7,738 bases of DNA from an uncultured Solirubrobacteraceae bacterium (GTDB lineage: Bacteria > Actinomycetota > Thermoleophilia > Solirubrobacterales > Solirubrobacteraceae), in NCBI GenBank assembly GCA_955652215.1, contig CATPAX010000201.1, positions 1-7,738 on the forward strand, given 5' to 3'. Made by a program: the position numbers and the translations under genes. Within the stretch, counting starts at the first letter, position 1, and every line of letters starts with the position of its first letter. Below are positions 5,484 through 7,738 of the stretch, piece by piece. The notes beneath the pieces are model-generated. The model was not told the DNA's origin. It was given only the letters and a program-made list of their open reading frames with translations, and did no database searches.

Positions 5484-5735
5484 CCGGATGGTGAGCGCAG
5501 AGCCCACTACGGCTTCCGTGTCTCGTACACGGAGAACCATGCGGATCTCGTCACCTTCGGCAAGTCCATCACCATCGCTCACGAGTCCGCTCACGCCACC
5601 GTCACCGGCACCGTCGAGAAGGCCAAGCTGATCGCCGGAGCGGTCTCGGTCACCGCGAATGGCTGCAACCTGAAGACCTCGAAGTGCAAGGCCACCCGGT
5701 TCAAGCCCGCTGTGACCGCGGGCTCACGCTCCTAG
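5484..5735 (+). pseudogene. Orphan 3' coding fragment without a start codon
   Basis: The frame of the upstream cupin, read on past its TAA, gives about 83 codons ending in TAG at 5733-5735. It includes HYGFRVSYTENHADLVTFG, the stretch TIAHESAHATVTGTVEKA and the ending KATRFKPAVTAGSRS. By my count about 70 of the 80 codons from 5493 end in G or C, and the composition is balanced, with alternating beta-type residues and two cysteines (NGCNLKTSKC). The other frames here are arginine/serine/proline-rich. There is no ATG, GTG or TTG in this frame after the cupin stop, so it cannot be a normal gene. It looks like the C-terminal remnant of a protein, perhaps secreted, whose 5' part was lost in a rearrangement next to the cupin. 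I do not recognise the family. Confidence 0.55.
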
Positions 5736-5938
5736 CGCTCGCTTGCGCTATGAGCGGAACCGATTCGCCGCGACCAAGCCCGTGCTGCGGCCGCTCCAAG
5801 ACATTGCGACCATCCCGATCAGGCTTCTCGCGACCCGCGCTGCGCTTTCGGAGTCGCCGAACCGCCAGCGTTGGCCACCGACCTACGCACATCCCGGGAC
5901 ACATTGGGGACACGTCTCTGCGGAGGCGCCCATCCGCC
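5736..5938. other. Non-coding stretch between the coding remnant and the tRNA terminator
   Basis: About 200 bases with no supportable gene. A direct repeat GGGACAC occurs at 5896-5902 and 5907-5913 (11-base period), about 60 bases beyond the 3' end of the tRNA. The short open frames here are accidental. Those reaching into the tRNA give the familiar false peptides of translated tRNA sequence. Confidence 0.4.
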
Positions 5939-5963
5939 AAAACAACAACCCCGCCGCAGCGGG
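5939..5963 (-). terminator. Probable intrinsic terminator of the tRNA-Lys transcript
   Basis: On the - strand CCCGC (5963-5959), loop TGCG, GCGGG (5954-5950), then a T-rich tail GTTGTTGTTTT (5949-5939). It starts 9 bases after the tRNA 3' end. The stem is short (5 bp), but its GC content, tail and position make it the natural end of the tatC-TPR-tRNA strand. Confidence 0.6.
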
Positions 5964-5972
5964 CTTTCTCAG

Positions 5973-6045
<73 letters not shown>

Positions 6046-6107
6046 TGCGGGCGATGTTACCCGCGCCAAGATCAGGCTGGAGCGCCGCTTTCGGGGCGAT
6101 CAGAGGC

Positions 6108-6779
6108 TCAACATTGAGCGGCGACGTTCTTCGCGACCGTGGTCGAGCCCTTGGCCTGGGTCAGGGTCAGCTTGGCCGTGGCCTGCTGGGCTTTCGGAAG
6201 AAGAGCCAGTGCCTTGATTGCGGCGAGCTCGCCCTTGCGCGTGTCGCCCGCGGCGTAGGCGGTGACTGCCAGGCACTCATAACCCTTGGGCGACGCGGAG
6301 GTCGCTGCCGCCTCGGCCTCCCAGGCGCTGGCCGCTGCGGAATAGTTGCCGAGCGCTACGTCGGCGCGTGCCGCCAGGGTGGCAAGGTCGGGATCGGGCG
6401 AGGGCGCCAGCTGCACGTATCGATCCCACGCCTGTATCACGCGGGTCAGCTCTTTCCTGCCTGCCGCTGTGAACCCTGTGTTCGAGCTGAAGCCGCTCCC
6501 TGTGACGGCGGTCGTCCAGCGCGCTTGCAGCAAATTGCCCCACCCTTGGGCGTTGTTCGGATTCAGCTTGATCTGCTTGAGAGCGGCGGTTTCTTCCTGG
6601 CTGACCGCCTGGCTCTGGGCGCTGCCCGACCCACCGCCGATCGCGTTCAGCAAGCCGCCGCCGCTCTGGCCGGTGCCCACGCCGAACAGAACGAGGCCGC
6701 CGCCCATCAGCAGCGCGAGCACGACGTACACAGTTTGCACGGTGCGACGACGGCCACGGCTGCGGAGATCGAAGAGCAT
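6108..6779 (-). CDS. Membrane-anchored TPR-like protein in an operon with tatC
   Basis: 223 residues. A basic N-terminus (RSRGRRR, 6-12) precedes one membrane segment (about 16-36), then a Gly/Ser-rich linker (37-60) and an outer helical domain. Helix pairs of tetratricopeptide type are visible at about 73-88 (NPNNAQGWGNLLQARW), 112-153 (AWDRYVQLAP then ALGNYSAAASAWE) and 164-196 (ayaaGDTRKGELAAIKALALLPK). TPR domains bind proteins (family knowledge). The partner here is unknown. The ATG lies 6 bases after the tatC stop and has no clear SD, which suggests translational coupling. Small anchored TPR proteins after tatC are, as I recall, found in Solirubrobacterales, so a link to Tat export or membrane-protein quality control is a reasonable but unproven inference. 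The protein ends in Cys. Confidence 0.82.
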   Translation of the reverse strand: MLFDLRSRGRRRTVQTVYVVLALLMGGGLVLFGVGTGQSGGGLLNAIGGGSGSAQSQAVSQEETAALKQIKLNPNNAQGWGNLLQARWTTAVTGSGFSSNTGFTAAGRKELTRVIQAWDRYVQLAPSPDPDLATLAARADVALGNYSAAASAWEAEAAATSASPKGYECLAVTAYAAGDTRKGELAAIKALALLPKAQQATAKLTLTQAKGSTTVAKNVAAQC

Positions 6780-6785
6780 GGTGTG

Positions 6786-7738
6786 CTACGAGGCTTCGAG
6801 GCTTTCGCCCATCTGCGCGAGCTCGGCTGCCGCGCGCGCCTCCGCACGGCGGTCGGCGATCCTCAGCAGCACGATGCTGGCCAGATAGAGAACAACCAAC
6901 GGGAGCGTCTCCAGCCCAGTCGTAACCGGGTCGGCCCCCGGCATCGCCGCAGCGATCACGGCGATGATGACCGTAGCGTAACGCCAGTTCCGGATGAGGG
7001 TTCGGCCGGTGATCACACCCAGCCGATGCAGCCCCAGCAGGCCGAGCGGCATCTGGAAAGACAGGCCGACCCCGAGCATCGTCAGGATCTGGAACGAGTA
7101 GTAGGCCTTCGCCTGAACCAGCGTGTTGAACTGGCTGCTGTTGTAGCCCTGTAGGAAGTGAATCGCGGGCGGGAGGATGAACCAATAGGCGAACCCCGCA
7201 CCCGCGATGAAGAGCGCGGGCGCGACCGTCATCAGCGGCGTCGCGACGTGGCGCTCGTTCGGGTTGAGCGCTGGGATCACAAACGCGTAGCCCTCATAGA
7301 TGATCAGGGGCAGGGTGAACAACAGCGCGAAGTAGGCGCACACGACCAGCGTCGTTGTGAACGGCTCGCCGACCCCGATCGTGATCGGCTTCTCCCCTGT
7401 CGGCACGCTCTTCGGCAGGGCCTTCGCGGCCTCTGCCGCCCCCTGTTCGATTCGTTGAAACGCTTGCCTGTCGGTGGGCGATAGCTGCGCGGAGGAGGCA
7501 AGTTGCCGGGCGCCCGTTTCGATCGACGTAAGGCCATGGCGAAGGCTGGCCGACTCGGTGGGCAACGCCGCCAGGCCGTGCTGGTTCGTTACGGACGAGA
7601 GCTGGGGCAGCGCGCGGTTCAGCACGCTGAGCAGGGCGTTGTTCTGCCAGAAGCAGACACCGAAGGCGATGCCCAGCGCGATGCCGCAGACGATCAGCCG
7701 AGAGCGCAGCTCGTCGAGGTGCTCGACGATGCTCAGAC
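6786..7738 (-). CDS. tatC: Twin-arginine translocase subunit TatC (5' end outside window)
   Basis: TatC is the polytopic receptor that binds twin-arginine signal peptides and exports folded proteins across the cytoplasmic membrane with TatA/B. The visible part, 316 residues, begins LSIVEHLDELRSRLI, the conserved cytoplasmic N-terminus; only the first few residues are cut off by the right edge. The GTG at 7625 is an internal valine, not the start. Membrane segments lie near 14-30, 127-147, 165-190, 213-235, 250-262 and 278-292 (rough). Conserved parts are HLDELRSR (6-13), EPFTT (124-128), IYEGYAFVIPALNPNER (146-161; its Glu aligns with E. coli Glu103) and LSFQMP (225-230), with Gln where E. 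coli has Glu170. About 65 extra residues sit in the first extracytoplasmic loop. The basic/acidic C-terminal tail is typical. The TPR gene follows after 6 bases. Confidence 0.95.
   Translation of the reverse strand, partial: LSIVEHLDELRSRLIVCGIALGIAFGVCFWQNNALLSVLNRALPQLSSVTNQHGLAALPTESASLRHGLTSIETGARQLASSAQLSPTDRQAFQRIEQGAAEAAKALPKSVPTGEKPITIGVGEPFTTTLVVCAYFALLFTLPLIIYEGYAFVIPALNPNERHVATPLMTVAPALFIAGAGFAYWFILPPAIHFLQGYNSSQFNTLVQAKAYYSFQILTMLGVGLSFQMPLGLLGLHRLGVITGRTLIRNWRYATVIIAVIAAAMPGADPVTTGLETLPLVVLYLASIVLLRIADRRAEARAAAELAQMGESLEAS

Noticed and set aside
6047..6064. GCGGG/CCCGC hairpin just upstream of the tRNA as a terminator of the TPR gene
   Set aside because: Only 5 bp with an 8-base loop and no T-run on the - strand. 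It directly abuts the tRNA, so it is more likely incidental or part of processing.
6054..7154. Long + strand open frame (366 codons) across the TPR and tatC genes
   Set aside because: Antisense shadow. The - strand frames have clear TatC and TPR motifs, while this frame is Arg/Gln/His-rich with no known pattern and overlaps the tRNA flank.

Overview
The window looks like chromosomal DNA of a GC-rich actinobacterium. The best guess is the class Thermoleophilia (Solirubrobacter/Conexibacter-like). This rests on strong third-position GC bias, the tatC plus membrane-anchored TPR gene pair, a TatC with a long first extracytoplasmic loop, and a RecQ-family helicase of the actinobacterial type that carries a C-terminal phosphoribosyltransferase-like (PRTase) domain. 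The taxonomic call is inference from remembered family patterns. No database search was possible.

Left part (1-2857). A gene with a strong Shine-Dalgarno (SD) sequence starts near the left edge and reads leftward out of the window. A 410-base non-coding stretch follows, then a long RecQ-family helicase on the + strand (454-2526). Its 3' flank (2527-2857) holds no convincing gene.

Middle (2858-3930). Two small membrane-protein genes lie on the - strand: a four-helix protein of DUF4383-like build (2858-3517) and a 51-residue DUF6131-like hydrophobic protein (3682-3837) that is easily missed because of its size. The small gene has an unusual leader: a match to the actinobacterial stress-sigma (SigB/SigF-type) promoter, a short perfect palindrome, and a 27-base tandem duplication of its own translation start. 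The duplication creates an 8-codon mini-ORF whose stop directly abuts the real ATG.

Centre-right (4055-5735). Two unrelated single-domain cupins are transcribed away from each other across a 565-base gap. The gap contains a three-part repeat able to form two mutually exclusive hairpins. Directly after the + strand cupin lies a fragment of about 80 codons with strong coding character but no start codon, probably the 3' remnant of a lost gene.

Right part (5939-7738). On the - strand run tatC (5' end outside the window), a TPR-containing membrane-anchored protein 6 bases after it, tRNA-Lys(CUU), and a probable intrinsic terminator. TatC is the core receptor of the twin-arginine export pathway. 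The TPR protein is its probable operon partner, of unknown role.

The window looks like ordinary housekeeping and stress-gene territory with some rearrangement scars. I see no CRISPR array, transposase, integrase or toxin-antitoxin pair. The most noteworthy items are the duplicated start region of the 51-residue gene, the orphan coding fragment, the alternative hairpins between the cupins, and the helicase-PRTase fusion.
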